Origin: Erysipelotrichaceae bacterium
Lineage (GTDB): Bacteria > Bacillota_I > Bacilli_A > Erysipelotrichales > Erysipelotrichaceae
Direction of reading: 5' to 3'
Length of the DNA: 64,000 nucleotides
Assembly: GCA_017431825.1 (NCBI GenBank)
Contig: JAFRKI010000015.1
Coordinates: 50,901 to 114,900, forward strand
Below the pieces are notes generated by a model, which had not been told where the DNA came from, did not search any database, and saw only the letters and a list, made by a program, of their open reading frames with translations. Shown piece by piece: positions 7,009 to 15,890 of the stretch (positions within the stretch are counted from its first letter, which is position 1; each line of letters begins with the position of its first letter). Position numbers and translations under genes: made by a program.

Positions 7009-9834
7009 ATGGCAAATGACAATATAGTGATCAAGGGAGCCAGAGTAAACAATCTCCAGAATCTGGATATCACTCTGCCCCGCAACAAGCTTATCGTGAT
7101 GACTGGTCTTTCCGGTTCTGGAAAGACTTCTTTAGCATTTGACACCATTTATGCGGAAGGCCAGAGAAGATACGTCGAATCCCTTAGCTCCTATGCCAGG
7201 CAGTTTCTGGGGGGCATCGAGAAACCGGATGTCGACCTCATCGAAGGGCTTTCCCCGGCCATCGCGATCGATCAGAAGACCACCAGCAACAACCCCCGTT
7301 CAACGGTGGGTACCATAACGGAGATCTACGATTATCTGCGTCTTCTGTATGCCAGATGCGGCATCGCCTACTGTCCTAATCACAACGAACCGATCGAAGC
7401 CATGACCGTACCGGCTATGGTCAGAAGAGTCATGGAATATCCGGAAAACAGCCGGCTGGAGATCCTGGCCAATGCGGTCAGCGACCGCAAGGGAACTTTC
7501 AGGGATTATCTGGAGAAGCTCAAGGACGACGGCTTCCTGAGACTCTATGTGGACGGTGAACTGAAGACCCTCGATGAAGAGATAAAGCTCGACAAGAACA
7601 AGCGTCACAGCATCGATGTGGTAGTCGACAGGATCGTGGTAAGAGAAGGAATAGAGACCAGGCTTACCGATTCCATCGAACTGGCTCTGAAGATGGCTGA
7701 CGGTACCTGTGTGATAAAAAACGGCGAGGAACGGGAACTGATGTCCGCCAATTTCGCCTGTCCAAAATGCGGCTTTACCGTGCCTAAACTGGAACCGCGG
7801 CTTTTCTCATTCAATTCACCTTTGGGCGCCTGTCCTAACTGTAAAGGACTGGGCGTTACTCTTGAGGTGGATCTTGACTATCTGATGCCGGACAAGTCCC
7901 TCAGCATCAATGAGGGCGGTATCCGTTACTATAAGAACATCGTCGGTACGCCGAACATCGAATGGCAGAACTTCCATACTCTGCTCAGGCACTATGATAT
8001 ATCTCTCGATAAGCCTCTTGATAAGATGACTAAAAAGGAAATGGATATCATCCTTTACGGATCTGATGAACCGATAAGGTATGACATCAATTCTTCCGGA
8101 GGCAACCGCTATTCCAAGAATCAGTACATCGAAGGCGTCAAGACGCTGATCGAAAGAAGGTATGAAGAAACGACATCCCGGATGGCCAAGGACTGGTACT
8201 ATTCCTATATGACGGAATCGGTATGTGAGATGTGCCATGGGGCCAGGCTCAATGACCAGGTTCTGGCCGTTAAGGTCGGCGGCAAGAACATCTATGAATT
8301 TACACAGATGTCGATAAAGGACGCCTATGACTTTATCAACGATCTGAAACTCAGCCCGACACAGATGGAGATAGCCAGACTGTTGCTGAGCGAACTCAAG
8401 TCAAGACTGAAGTTCCTGAAGGACGTCGGACTTGATTATCTGACCTTGGACAGGATGGCCGGATCCTTATCGGGCGGTGAAGCCCAGAGGATCAGACTGG
8501 CGACCCAGATCGGCTCGACGCTGACCGGTGTTCTTTATGTACTGGATGAGCCGTCCATCGGTCTGCACCAGAGGGACAACGACCGGCTCATCGCAACGCT
8601 CAAGCGGATGAGAGATCTGGGCAATACGGTCATCGTCGTCGAACATGACGAAGAGACGATGCTGCAGAGCGACTACATCGCCGATATCGGTCCGGGTGCC
8701 GGCAAGGACGGCGGCAGACTGGTATTCTTCGGTACGCCGGAAGAGATACTGAACTGCGATGCTTCGATCACCGGACAGTACCTGAGCGGTAAGAAGAAGA
8801 TACCGGTTCCCGCTCAAAGAAGAAAAGGAAACGGGCAAAGCGTAAAAGTCATCGGTGCCAGCGAACACAATCTCAAGGACATCGACGTCGAATTCCCTTT
8901 GGGGAAACTGATCTGCGTTACCGGTGTTTCCGGTTCGGGAAAATCGACGCTGGTCAATGAGATACTGACCAACGGCATCATGAAAAATCTCAACCGGGTA
9001 AGAGTAAAACCGGGTGCCCACAAACGTATCGACGGGCTGGACAATATCGACAAGATCGTAGCCATCTACCAGGATCCGATCGGAAGAACACCGCGAAGCA
9101 ATCCGGCGACCTATACCGGCGTCTTCGACGACATCAGAGACCTCTTCGCCTCGACTCCCGATGCCAGGGAAAGAGGCTACAACAAGGGACGTTTCTCCTT
9201 CAATGTGCAGGGCGGAAGATGTGAAGCCTGCTGGGGCGACGGCGTCAAGAAGATATCGATGCTGTTTGTACCGGACGTCTACGTGGAATGTGAGGAATGC
9301 CACGGCAAGCGTTACAACGCGGAGACTCTGGAAGTCAAATACAAAGGCAAGAACATTTATGACGTTCTTAAGATGAACGTCAAGGAAGCCCTGGAATTCT
9401 TTAAAAACCACAAAAAGATCAAAGACAAGCTGCAGACCCTCTATGACGTGGGTCTTGGATATATAGAATTAGGGCAGAGCGCTCCGACTTTATCGGGCGG
9501 CGAAGCCCAAAGAGTCAAGCTGGCCAGTGAACTGCAGAAGAAAGCCACCGGCAAGACCCTCTTCGTTCTGGATGAGCCGACGACCGGACTGCACAGTGAT
9601 GATGTCTATAAACTGATCAGGATCTTCGAGAGGATAGTAGATGACGGCGACACCGTGATCGTCATCGAACATAATCTGGATATCATAAAATGCGCCGATC
9701 ACATAATCGATCTGGGACCGGAAGGAGGAGATGAAGGCGGCAGGATCATCGCCACCGGAACTCCGGAAGAAGTGGCCAAGGTCAAAGGCAGCTATACCGG
9801 TCAGTATTTAAGGAAGGTGTTGAACAATGAGTGA
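7009..9834 (+). CDS. uvrA: Excinuclease ABC subunit A
   Basis: A full-length 941-residue UvrA. Two ABC modules are visible: Walker A at about 33-41 (GLSGSGKTS) and 640-648 (GVSGSGKST), and signature motifs LSGGEAQR near 487 and 828. Each half has a zinc-binding Cys4 module, CPKC...CPNC near 250-280 and CEAC...CEEC near 738-767. As the damage sensor of nucleotide excision repair it loads UvrB on distorted DNA. uvrB is not adjacent, unlike in many Firmicutes. The gene lacks a Shine-Dalgarno sequence and its promoter sits next to the start codon. It overlaps hprK by 8 bases, which links DNA repair to the hprK-lgt transcript. Confidence 0.98.
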   Translation: MANDNIVIKGARVNNLQNLDITLPRNKLIVMTGLSGSGKTSLAFDTIYAEGQRRYVESLSSYARQFLGGIEKPDVDLIEGLSPAIAIDQKTTSNNPRSTVGTITEIYDYLRLLYARCGIAYCPNHNEPIEAMTVPAMVRRVMEYPENSRLEILANAVSDRKGTFRDYLEKLKDDGFLRLYVDGELKTLDEEIKLDKNKRHSIDVVVDRIVVREGIETRLTDSIELALKMADGTCVIKNGEERELMSANFACPKCGFTVPKLEPRLFSFNSPLGACPNCKGLGVTLEVDLDYLMPDKSLSINEGGIRYYKNIVGTPNIEWQNFHTLLRHYDISLDKPLDKMTKKEMDIILYGSDEPIRYDINSSGGNRYSKNQYIEGVKTLIERRYEETTSRMAKDWYYSYMTESVCEMCHGARLNDQVLAVKVGGKNIYEFTQMSIKDAYDFINDLKLSPTQMEIARLLLSELKSRLKFLKDVGLDYLTLDRMAGSLSGGEAQRIRLATQIGSTLTGVLYVLDEPSIGLHQRDNDRLIATLKRMRDLGNTVIVVEHDEETMLQSDYIADIGPGAGKDGGRLVFFGTPEEILNCDASITGQYLSGKKKIPVPAQRRKGNGQSVKVIGASEHNLKDIDVEFPLGKLICVTGVSGSGKSTLVNEILTNGIMKNLNRVRVKPGAHKRIDGLDNIDKIVAIYQDPIGRTPRSNPATYTGVFDDIRDLFASTPDARERGYNKGRFSFNVQGGRCEACWGDGVKKISMLFVPDVYVECEECHGKRYNAETLEVKYKGKNIYDVLKMNVKEALEFFKNHKKIKDKLQTLYDVGLGYIELGQSAPTLSGGEAQRVKLASELQKKATGKTLFVLDEPTTGLHSDDVYKLIRIFERIVDDGDTVIVIEHNLDIIKCADHIIDLGPEGGDEGGRIIATGTPEEVAKVKGSYTGQYLRKVLNNE

Positions 9835-10768
9835 ATTAACCAAAAAAGTAAGCGTCAGGGCCATCAAGGAAGCCTTTCATCTGAAACAGGTCTGCGGCGA
9901 TGACAGCTCGCTGGACCGCTGGACGATAGCTCCCGATATCAACAGACCCGGTCTGGAGCTTTCCGGTTACCGGATCGCCGCCGAACTCAAGCGTATCGTC
10001 ATCATCGGTAAGAAGGAATACCGCTACATAGGTTCGCTTGATTACGATACTCAAAAAGACCGTTTCGGTTTCCTTACCGACAGCTATACGCCGTGTATAA
10101 TCATCACCTCTGCCAATCCGGCACCTCAGGCCTTGCTGTATGTGGCCAGGGAAAAGAACTTCCCGGTCTTTGAATTCGACGGTGAGACCTATCAGCTGAC
10201 CAGTGACCTGACGGTCTATCTGACCAACCATCTGGCACCAAGCGATTATGTTCATGGCGGACTGATGAACATCTACGGTGTCGGTGTGGCCATCATGGGC
10301 GACAGCGGTATCGGCAAATCCGAACTGGAACTCGATCTCATCAAGAGAGGCCATATCTTCGTGGCCGATGACATCATCAACGTCCGCAAGATCAATAACG
10401 ACCTCATCGGTGAAGCCCCGGACAATCTCAAGAAGATGCTGGAGGTAAGAGGCGTCGGCGTCATCGACGTCAACGTCATGTTCGGAGGACACTGCTATCT
10501 GCAAAAATGTCCGATCAATTTCGTAATAAAACTGATCAACTTCAGCGAATATACGCAAGCCAATCCTAACCGTCTGGATCCGCTCGAGAACCACATCGAG
10601 ATCCTGGGCGTCAAGAAAAGGATACTGGAGATCCCGATCACCGAAGGCAAGTCGATGTCGACAATCGTCGAGACTGCCGTCACCAAGTACATCATGTCCA
10701 GGCAGGGCATCGATACCAACGAAGCCTTCAAGCAGAGGATATTCGATGAGATTGCCAATAAGGAGTAA
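9827..10768 (+). CDS. hprK: HPr kinase/phosphorylase
   Basis: A 313-residue bifunctional HPr(Ser) kinase/phosphorylase. The C-terminal catalytic domain has the P-loop GDSGIGKSE at about 158-166, preceded by HGGLMNIYGVGV with the catalytic histidine and followed by the VADD acidic motif and the EVRGVGVIDV signature. It senses ATP, fructose-1,6-bisphosphate and phosphate, and phosphorylates HPr on serine, making P-Ser-HPr the co-repressor of CcpA. It overlaps uvrA by 8 bases and its last codons contain the AAGGAG ribosome binding site of lgt, so the genes are coupled. This gives the cell classical carbon catabolite control, relevant to the cre-like site in the sigma-54 operon at 29.2 kb. Confidence 0.96.
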   Translation: MSELTKKVSVRAIKEAFHLKQVCGDDSSLDRWTIAPDINRPGLELSGYRIAAELKRIVIIGKKEYRYIGSLDYDTQKDRFGFLTDSYTPCIIITSANPAPQALLYVAREKNFPVFEFDGETYQLTSDLTVYLTNHLAPSDYVHGGLMNIYGVGVAIMGDSGIGKSELELDLIKRGHIFVADDIINVRKINNDLIGEAPDNLKKMLEVRGVGVIDVNVMFGGHCYLQKCPINFVIKLINFSEYTQANPNRLDPLENHIEILGVKKRILEIPITEGKSMSTIVETAVTKYIMSRQGIDTNEAFKQRIFDEIANKE

Positions 10769-10771
10769 AAT

Positions 10772-12232
10772 ATGAGCATATTTCCCAACCGTACGACCTT
10801 TATGAACATCGGACCGTTTTCCATCCAGTGGTATGCGGTACTGATACTTACCGGAGCCTTTATCGCCTATTACTTCAGCAAAAGGAATCTGAAGTCTTAC
10901 CGCAATGTCGACGTCAACGGTTTCTTTGATGACCTGTTCATCTGGATGCTGTGGTTCGGCATCATCGGCGCCAGACTCTGGTTCTGCATTTTCTATAATT
11001 TTGAATACTACATCAGCCATCCGCTGGATATCATCCGTATCTGGGACGGCGGTCTGGCTTTCCACGGCGGCTTCGTCGGCGGAGCTTTGACCATGCTGTA
11101 CATGTGCAGGAAAAGGAACGTATCCTTCGTCAAGGTCCTCGATGCGCTGGCACCGACGGTGCTGGTCGCTCAGGCCATAGGCCGCTGGGGCAATTTCATC
11201 AATCAGGAATGTCACGGCAGCGCCGTAAGCGAAGATTATTTCGTAGGTCCTTTAAAACTGATAAAGGAAGGCATGCATATCGGCGGTGTCTACTACAAGC
11301 CTCTGTTTCTGTATGAATCCCTGCTTTGTCTGCTGGGTTTCATAATCATCAATTTCTTCCTGAAGAAGACCCAGAGGAAAAGAGGAGAACTGATCGGTGC
11401 CTACATGATCTGGTACGGCGTCATCAGATTCTTCATCGAAGGCGACAGAACGGACTCGCTGCTGATAGGTTCCCTGAAGACGGCACAGGTCACTTCGATC
11501 GCTTTCGTGCTGATCGGGCTGCTGCTGTACTTCGGGATCTGGGACCGTGTTTTCGGAAACAGAAAACCGACCATCGTCTTTGATCTGGACGGTACCCTGC
11601 AGGATTCCAATCAGGCGATACTGGACAGCTTTAAGGAGACTTTTGAGAAGTACGGAGATGTAAAGGACTTCACTGAGGAAAAACAGCTGAAGGTCTTCGG
11701 TCCTCCTATCAAGGACATGTTCGAGGAATTCTTCCCGGATCTTGATGCGGATGAACTGGTTGCCTATTACCGCAAGCTCAATGCTCAGAAACTGCAGGAG
11801 ACGCTTAAGCCTAATGAACACGCTCTGGAAGTGGTAAGTGCCTTAAGAAACGAAGGCTATCAGCTGGGCATCCTCACCACCAGAGCCAGAGAATCGGTCG
11901 AAATGTGCTTAAAGAAGTGCGGCTTCAAGGATGATGATTTCGTATCCGTCATCACTCATGATGACGTGGAGAAGTCCAAGCCGGATCCGGAAGGCCTGTT
12001 CAAGCTCATCAACGGCAGGAAGCTCAACAGTGCGGACGTGATCGTGATCGGCGACAGTTCTGCCGACATAAAATGCGGACAGAATTACGGTGCTTACACG
12101 GTCGCCTACAGCGTCATCGAAGGCAAAAGACCCGAGATCGAAGCTGCCGGTCCTAACCGCATCATTACCGATCTGCGGGAACTGCTGGATATAGTGAAGG
12201 AAGATCATTATTTCACATATAATTTGAAGTAA
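10772..12232 (+). CDS. lgt: Lgt-PpaX fusion: prolipoprotein diacylglyceryl transferase with C-terminal HAD phosphatase
   Basis: One continuous 486-residue frame with two enzymes. Residues 1-258 are a complete Lgt: several membrane segments, GGLAFHGGFVGG near 93-104 and the signature GRWGNFINQE at 137-146. It transfers diacylglycerol from phosphatidylglycerol to the lipobox cysteine. Residues about 266-480 are a HAD phosphatase with DLDGT (nucleophile D271), the TTRARES motif II, KSKPDPEG motif III and VIGDSSADIKCG motif IV, closest to PpaX, the pyrophosphatase that removes PPi formed when HprK dephosphorylates P-Ser-HPr. In Bacillus hprK, lgt and ppaX are separate neighbours, which supports this reading. 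No start codon with a ribosome binding site is seen at the junction, so the phosphatase should be tethered to the membrane. Confidence 0.92.
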   Translation: MSIFPNRTTFMNIGPFSIQWYAVLILTGAFIAYYFSKRNLKSYRNVDVNGFFDDLFIWMLWFGIIGARLWFCIFYNFEYYISHPLDIIRIWDGGLAFHGGFVGGALTMLYMCRKRNVSFVKVLDALAPTVLVAQAIGRWGNFINQECHGSAVSEDYFVGPLKLIKEGMHIGGVYYKPLFLYESLLCLLGFIIINFFLKKTQRKRGELIGAYMIWYGVIRFFIEGDRTDSLLIGSLKTAQVTSIAFVLIGLLLYFGIWDRVFGNRKPTIVFDLDGTLQDSNQAILDSFKETFEKYGDVKDFTEEKQLKVFGPPIKDMFEEFFPDLDADELVAYYRKLNAQKLQETLKPNEHALEVVSALRNEGYQLGILTTRARESVEMCLKKCGFKDDDFVSVITHDDVEKSKPDPEGLFKLINGRKLNSADVIVIGDSSADIKCGQNYGAYTVAYSVIEGKRPEIEAAGPNRIITDLRELLDIVKEDHYFTYNLK

Positions 12233-12233
12233 A

Positions 12234-12260
12234 AGGATGTGTATATAACACATTCTTTTT
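12234..12260 (+). terminator. Terminator of uvrA-hprK-lgt
   Basis: Nine-pair stem AGGATGTGT/ACACATTCT (one G-T pair), loop ATATA, then Ts, just after the stop codon. Confidence 0.8.
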
Positions 12261-12261
12261 G

Positions 12262-12267
12262 TATAAT
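12262..12267 (+). promoter_or_regulatory. -10 box of upp
   Basis: A perfect TATAAT directly after the preceding terminator, 28 bases before the upp ATG. The -35 region falls inside the terminator hairpin and is a poor match. Confidence 0.6.
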
Positions 12268-12295
12268 TAATACAGAAAATTTGTGGAGGAAAATT

Positions 12296-12913
12296 ATGTT
12301 AACAGTATTCAATCATCCGTTGATCACACACAAACTTGCCCTGATGAGAGATAAGAATACATCCACCAAGGACTTCGCCCAGCAGCTGGATGAGATCGCC
12401 GGTCTGATGGCCTTTGAAGTTTCCCGGGATTTACCTACAAAACCAAAATTCGTCGAAACGCCTATGGGTCCGTGCAATACCATGGAACTGGCACAGGATG
12501 TCGTGCTGGTACCGATCTTAAGAGCCGGACTGGGAATGGTCGACGGCATCAGAGATCTGATCCCGACAGCCAAGGTCGGTTTCATCGGCATGTTCCGTCA
12601 TGAAGATACCCTGGAACCGGAAGAGTACTTCGCCAAGTTCCCGAATATGTCTGAAGCCACCGTCATGGTCCTGGACCCGATGCTGGCAACGGGCGGTTCC
12701 GCCAGTGCTGCTATCACCAAGATCAAGGAAAGAGGAGCCAAGAACATCAAGCTGGTATGTCTGGTAGGCGTACCTGAAGGCGTCAAGAAGATCGAAGAAG
12801 ATCATCCGGATGTCGATATCTATCTGGCTGCTCTCGATGAAAAGCTTAACGAGATCGGCTATATCGTTCCTGGTCTGGGCGATGCCGGTGACAGGATATT
12901 TGGCACTAAATAG
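12296..12913 (+). CDS. upp: Uracil phosphoribosyltransferase
   Basis: A 205-residue UPRTase that makes UMP from uracil and PRPP (pyrimidine salvage). The PRPP-binding motif [16 protein letters not shown], the [13 protein letters not shown] substrate strand and the C-terminal [16 protein letters not shown] uracil-binding segment are all present. I start it at the ATG at 12296 because GGAGGA precedes it at good spacing; the longer in-frame extension upstream would translate through the promoter. It is a single-gene unit, with TATAAT upstream and a strong terminator after it. Confidence 0.97.
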   Translation: MLTVFNHPLITHKLALMRDKNTSTKDFAQQLDEIAGLMAFEVSRDLPTKPKFVETPMGPCNTMELAQDVVLVPILRAGLGMVDGIRDLIPTAKVGFIGMFRHEDTLEPEEYFAKFPNMSEATVMVLDPMLATGGSASAAITKIKERGAKNIKLVCLVGVPEGVKKIEEDHPDVDIYLAALDEKLNEIGYIVPGLGDAGDRIFGTK

Positions 12914-12918
12914 CAATT

Positions 12919-12943
12919 AAGCGAAACAGCGTTTCGCTTTTTT
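12919..12943 (+). terminator. Terminator of upp
   Basis: Nine-pair perfect stem AAGCGAAAC/GTTTCGCTT with loop AGC, followed by a T-run. Confidence 0.9.
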
Positions 12944-12989
12944 ATTGTTTTCTTTCATGTTAAGATTTATGTGGAAAGAGGGTATTAAT

Positions 12990-14552
12990 ATGAATAATAA
13001 ACCTGTTGTTTTAGTTGTAATGGACGGTGTCGGTGAAAGAGAAGACACCTTTGGCAACGCTGTTAAAAACGCCTATACACCAAACCTGGATCATCTGAAA
13101 GAGACCTGCCCATGGACGACCATCAAGGCCCATGGTACGGCTGTCGGACTGCCTAGCGATGACGACATGGGCAATTCCGAAGTCGGACACAACGCCATCG
13201 GCTGCGGTCAGGTATACTCTCAGGGTGCCAAGCTCGTAAATGAATCGATCGCCAACGGTTCCATCTATCAGAGTGAGACCTGGAAGAAGCTCGTTGATAA
13301 TGCCAAGGGCCATACCCTGCATTTCCTGGGACTGCTCTCTGACGGCAATGTTCATTCCAACATTTCCCATCTGAAAGCCATGATAAAGGAAGCCAAGGAA
13401 GAAGGCATCAGCCGCGTAAGGGTGCATGTCCTGATGGACGGCCGAGACGTACCGGAAACTTCCGGTCTTGAATACATCGACGATCTTGAGGAGCTGCTTG
13501 CATCACTTAACGATGACAGTTTCGATGCCCGTATCGCTTCCGGCGGCGGCAGGATGTATATCACCATGGACAGATATGAAGCCGACTGGGAAATGGTAAA
13601 AAGAGGCTGGGATGCCCATGTGGCCGGCATCGGCAGAAAGTTCAGCAATGCCAGAGAGGCCATCGAGACCTACCGTAAAGAACTGGGAGTAAACGACCAG
13701 AACCTGCCGGAATTCGTCATCTGTGAAAACGGTGAACCGGTCGGAACCATCGAGGACCACGATTCCGTGATCTACTTCAACTTCAGGGGCGACAGAGCGC
13801 TTGAGATCTCCAGAGCCTTTGACAACAACAACTATAAATTCGAAAAATCCAAGGAAGTGGACGTCATGTATGCAGGCATGCTGGAATATGACGGCGACCT
13901 GCACATCCCTCACAACTACCTGGTAAATCCGCCGGCAATCAAAGATACGATGTCCGAGTACTTTGTAAAGAACGGCATCGCCACTTATGCCATCTCCGAG
14001 ACCCAGAAGTTCGGTCACGTTACCTATTTCTGGAACGGCAACCGCAGCGAGAAATTCGATGAAAGCCTGGAGACCTGGGTCGAGATCAAGTCCGACCTGT
14101 GTCCTTTCGATGAAAAGCCTTGGATGAAGTCATCCGACATCACCGAACAGCTCGTGGAAGCCATCGATTCAAAGAAGTATACCTTTTTAAGGACCAACTT
14201 CCCTAACGGCGACATGGTCGGCCATACCGGCAACTATGAAGCCACGATCATCGGTGTGGAATCGGTTGACCTTAACCTCAAACGCATCATCGATGCCTGT
14301 GACAGGAATGACTGCGTACTGCTCATCACAGCTGACCACGGCAATGCCGATGAGATGTATGAAAAGAAGAAAAAGGAAGATGCTCCTTTGAAACCAAAGA
14401 CATCACATACCCTTAATAAAGTTCCGTTCATCATCTACAATGCCGATGTGAAGATCAAAGACGGCGAATACGGCTTAAGCAATATCGCTGCTACCGTCTT
14501 CAAGCTCTTAGGCCTTGATATCCCTGAGACCTGGGACGAGGCAATGATATAA
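12990..14552 (+). CDS. gpmI: 2,3-bisphosphoglycerate-independent phosphoglycerate mutase
   Basis: A 520-residue iPGM of the alkaline-phosphatase superfamily. VVMDGVG at the N-terminus and DMGNSEVGHNAIGCG carry the first metal ligands and the phosphorylated serine (S63); VLLITADHGNADEM and SHT near the C-terminus supply the second metal site. It interconverts 3- and 2-phosphoglycerate in glycolysis. The start at 12990 is set by AAGAGGG eight bases upstream; the upstream in-frame extension has no support. It is not in the pgk-tpiA-eno operon 1.3 kb downstream but serves the same pathway. The enzyme is manganese-dependent in related bacteria. Confidence 0.96.
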   Translation: MNNKPVVLVVMDGVGEREDTFGNAVKNAYTPNLDHLKETCPWTTIKAHGTAVGLPSDDDMGNSEVGHNAIGCGQVYSQGAKLVNESIANGSIYQSETWKKLVDNAKGHTLHFLGLLSDGNVHSNISHLKAMIKEAKEEGISRVRVHVLMDGRDVPETSGLEYIDDLEELLASLNDDSFDARIASGGGRMYITMDRYEADWEMVKRGWDAHVAGIGRKFSNAREAIETYRKELGVNDQNLPEFVICENGEPVGTIEDHDSVIYFNFRGDRALEISRAFDNNNYKFEKSKEVDVMYAGMLEYDGDLHIPHNYLVNPPAIKDTMSEYFVKNGIATYAISETQKFGHVTYFWNGNRSEKFDESLETWVEIKSDLCPFDEKPWMKSSDITEQLVEAIDSKKYTFLRTNFPNGDMVGHTGNYEATIIGVESVDLNLKRIIDACDRNDCVLLITADHGNADEMYEKKKKEDAPLKPKTSHTLNKVPFIIYNADVKIKDGEYGLSNIAATVFKLLGLDIPETWDEAMI

Positions 14553-14565
14553 AAAAGAATTGAAA

Positions 14566-14597
14566 TAAAAAAAGAGTCAGCGTCCGCTGGCTCTTTT
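14566..14597. terminator. Bidirectional terminator
   Basis: Stem AAAAGAGTCAGCG/CGCTGGCTCTTTT (one G-T pair), A-run on the left and T-run on the right. It serves gpmI (+) and the convergent small membrane protein gene (-), whose stop lies in it. Confidence 0.8.
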
Positions 14598-14963
14598 CAA
14601 CATTCTCAGTTCCCTCATGGCTGTCTTATATTTATAGGCTCTGCCCAGGGATTCGCTGAAATCCTTCCGGCTGTACTTGGTACGGAAATAGTCCTTAAGG
14701 GCCAGCCAGATTATCGATAAGCCGAAGAACAGCATCATGAAGAAAGGAACGGAGTTCTTCCGGGTGTTGTCGATGATGGCCTTTTTTTCATTTAGTTCGT
14801 CCATCATTGCGCTGAGATGTGCGGTGCTTTCATTTACCGGCTCCATTTCTTCAGAGAGCCTCTTCATCTTGCTGAGCAGTCTGATGACGACTATCACCAA
14901 AACGACTATCATAATGAGATAGACGTATCTGATGTAGGCATTTACCAGCTCCAGGACTTTCAT
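14577..14963 (-). CDS. Hypothetical membrane protein, 128 aa
   Basis: Not recognised. Residues about 12-32 and 72-90 are hydrophobic membrane segments, separated by a charged, probably coiled-coil segment that would lie on one side. The C-terminal 40 residues are strongly basic (Arg/Lys-rich). It directly follows the YigZ-family gene on the same strand with only four bases between, so the two form an operon. There is no functional motif to suggest a role. Confidence 0.6.
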   Translation of the reverse strand: MKVLELVNAYIRYVYLIMIVVLVIVVIRLLSKMKRLSEEMEPVNESTAHLSAMMDELNEKKAIIDNTRKNSVPFFMMLFFGLSIIWLALKDYFRTKYSRKDFSESLGRAYKYKTAMRELRMLKRASGR

Positions 14964-14967
14964 AGTA

Positions 14968-15564
14968 TTATTCTATCACTTTCTCTATCTTTTCTTCACC
15001 GATCATCATAGGCTTCAGACCTTTGGTAAGCTCTTCGATCTTGGCAAGAACGCTTTCGTCTTTCAGGACGAAAGTGATGGTCACGTCTTCACCGTATTCC
15101 CTTTCCAGGAGATAGGTATTGCGGGTCAGGATGCTGTCAAGCTTATTAGCGGTGTCATAAGGCAGTTTGAGCTGATACTTGGGATAGCTGATATCCTCCA
15201 CGATCACCGCTTCTTTCAGAGCTTCCTGACAGGCTCCGCCGTACGCTCTCACAAGGCCTCCGGTTCCCAGCTTAATGCCGCCGAAATACCTTACGACCAG
15301 GCAGCAGGTATTATCCAGGCCTTTTTTCTCCAGTACGTTGAGGATCGGCACACCGGCTGTTCCGCTGGGTTCACCGTCATCGGAGCTTCTTTTTATGTTT
15401 CCGCAGATCAGGGCCGAACAGACATGGGTGGCGTCATAGTGTCTTTTTCTTATCTCTTTAAGGTATTCCCGGTACTCATCCTCGCTGAAAACCGGCTTCA
15501 GATAGGCTATGAAGCGGGACTTTTCAATGGTTATCCTGTGTACCGTTTCTTCCTTAACATACAT
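14968..15564 (-). CDS. YigZ/IMPACT family protein
   Basis: A 198-residue protein of the UPF0029/IMPACT family (YigZ in E. coli, YvyE in Bacillus). The diagnostic motifs are DDGEPSGTAGVPIL and VVRYFGGIKLGTGGLVRAY in the N-terminal domain, with the smaller ferredoxin-like C-terminal domain after about residue 135. Family members are implicated in translation regulation, but the bacterial function is unsettled. TATAAT lies six bases before the ATG with no Shine-Dalgarno sequence, so a leaderless mRNA is predicted. It is followed by the small membrane protein gene. Confidence 0.93.
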   Translation of the reverse strand: MYVKEETVHRITIEKSRFIAYLKPVFSEDEYREYLKEIRKRHYDATHVCSALICGNIKRSSDDGEPSGTAGVPILNVLEKKGLDNTCCLVVRYFGGIKLGTGGLVRAYGGACQEALKEAVIVEDISYPKYQLKLPYDTANKLDSILTRNTYLLEREYGEDVTITFVLKDESVLAKIEELTKGLKPMMIGEEKIEKVIE

Positions 15565-15570
15565 AAAAAT

Positions 15571-15576
15571 ATTATA
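15571..15576 (-). promoter_or_regulatory. -10 box of yigZ-like gene, leaderless start
   Basis: Perfect TATAAT on the minus strand, six bases before the ATG at 15564; no ribosome binding site. Confidence 0.6.
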
Positions 15577-15613
15577 CTTTTTTGTGGTAGAATTGAAAAC
15601 GTGAGGTTTTTAT

Positions 15614-15775
15614 ATGAGAAGTCTTGAAGAAGTGCTGAAGGATCTGAAAGAAGCCGAAAAGGAATACCAGGAGAAGTGTCTCAAATACGGTATCGAGGAG
15701 AAGCAGAAGCGGAAACTCAAGGCTGATGACGATCCTAAGAACAGCAATGATGAAACAAATAAAGATCAGCACTGA
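15614..15775 (+). CDS. Small charged coiled-coil protein, 53 aa
   Basis: A 53-codon frame starting [18 protein letters not shown], almost entirely composed of Glu, Lys, Asp and Leu in heptad-like order, ending in a disordered Asn/Asp-rich tail. It has a GAGG ribosome binding site, a TAGAAT -10 box about 20 bases upstream, and its own terminator whose loop holds the stop codon. These signals together support a real gene. I do not recognise a family. It stands alone, divergent from the YigZ-family gene and upstream of pgk. Confidence 0.6.
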   Translation: MRSLEEVLKDLKEAEKEYQEKCLKYGIEEKQKRKLKADDDPKNSNDETNKDQH

Positions 15776-15789
15776 TGCTGATCTTTTAT
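15762..15789 (+). terminator. Terminator of 53-aa gene
   Basis: Ten-pair stem AAGATCAGCA/TGCTGATCTT with loop CTGA, followed by a T-rich tract. The stop codon straddles the loop. Confidence 0.85.
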
Positions 15790-15856
15790 TATTTCCGGTA
15801 AAACGGAAAATTCCTGAAAATACTCATAATCTACATAGAAATACATATTCAGAAAA

Positions 15857-15865
15857 TGATATAAT
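15857..15865 (+). promoter_or_regulatory. Extended -10 promoter of pgk-tpiA-eno
   Basis: TGATATAAT: an extended -10 element with perfect TATAAT at 15860-15865, 25 bases before the pgk start codon; the -35 region is weak, as expected for extended -10 promoters. Confidence 0.6.
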
Positions 15866-15890
15866 TATTAGGCATACAGGAGGAAATAAA

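Noticed and set aside
9836..11215. A 459-codon open frame antisense to hprK and lgt.
   Set aside because: It lacks any family motif, has no ribosome binding site, and the opposite strand encodes two clear proteins; codon bias of the real genes creates it.
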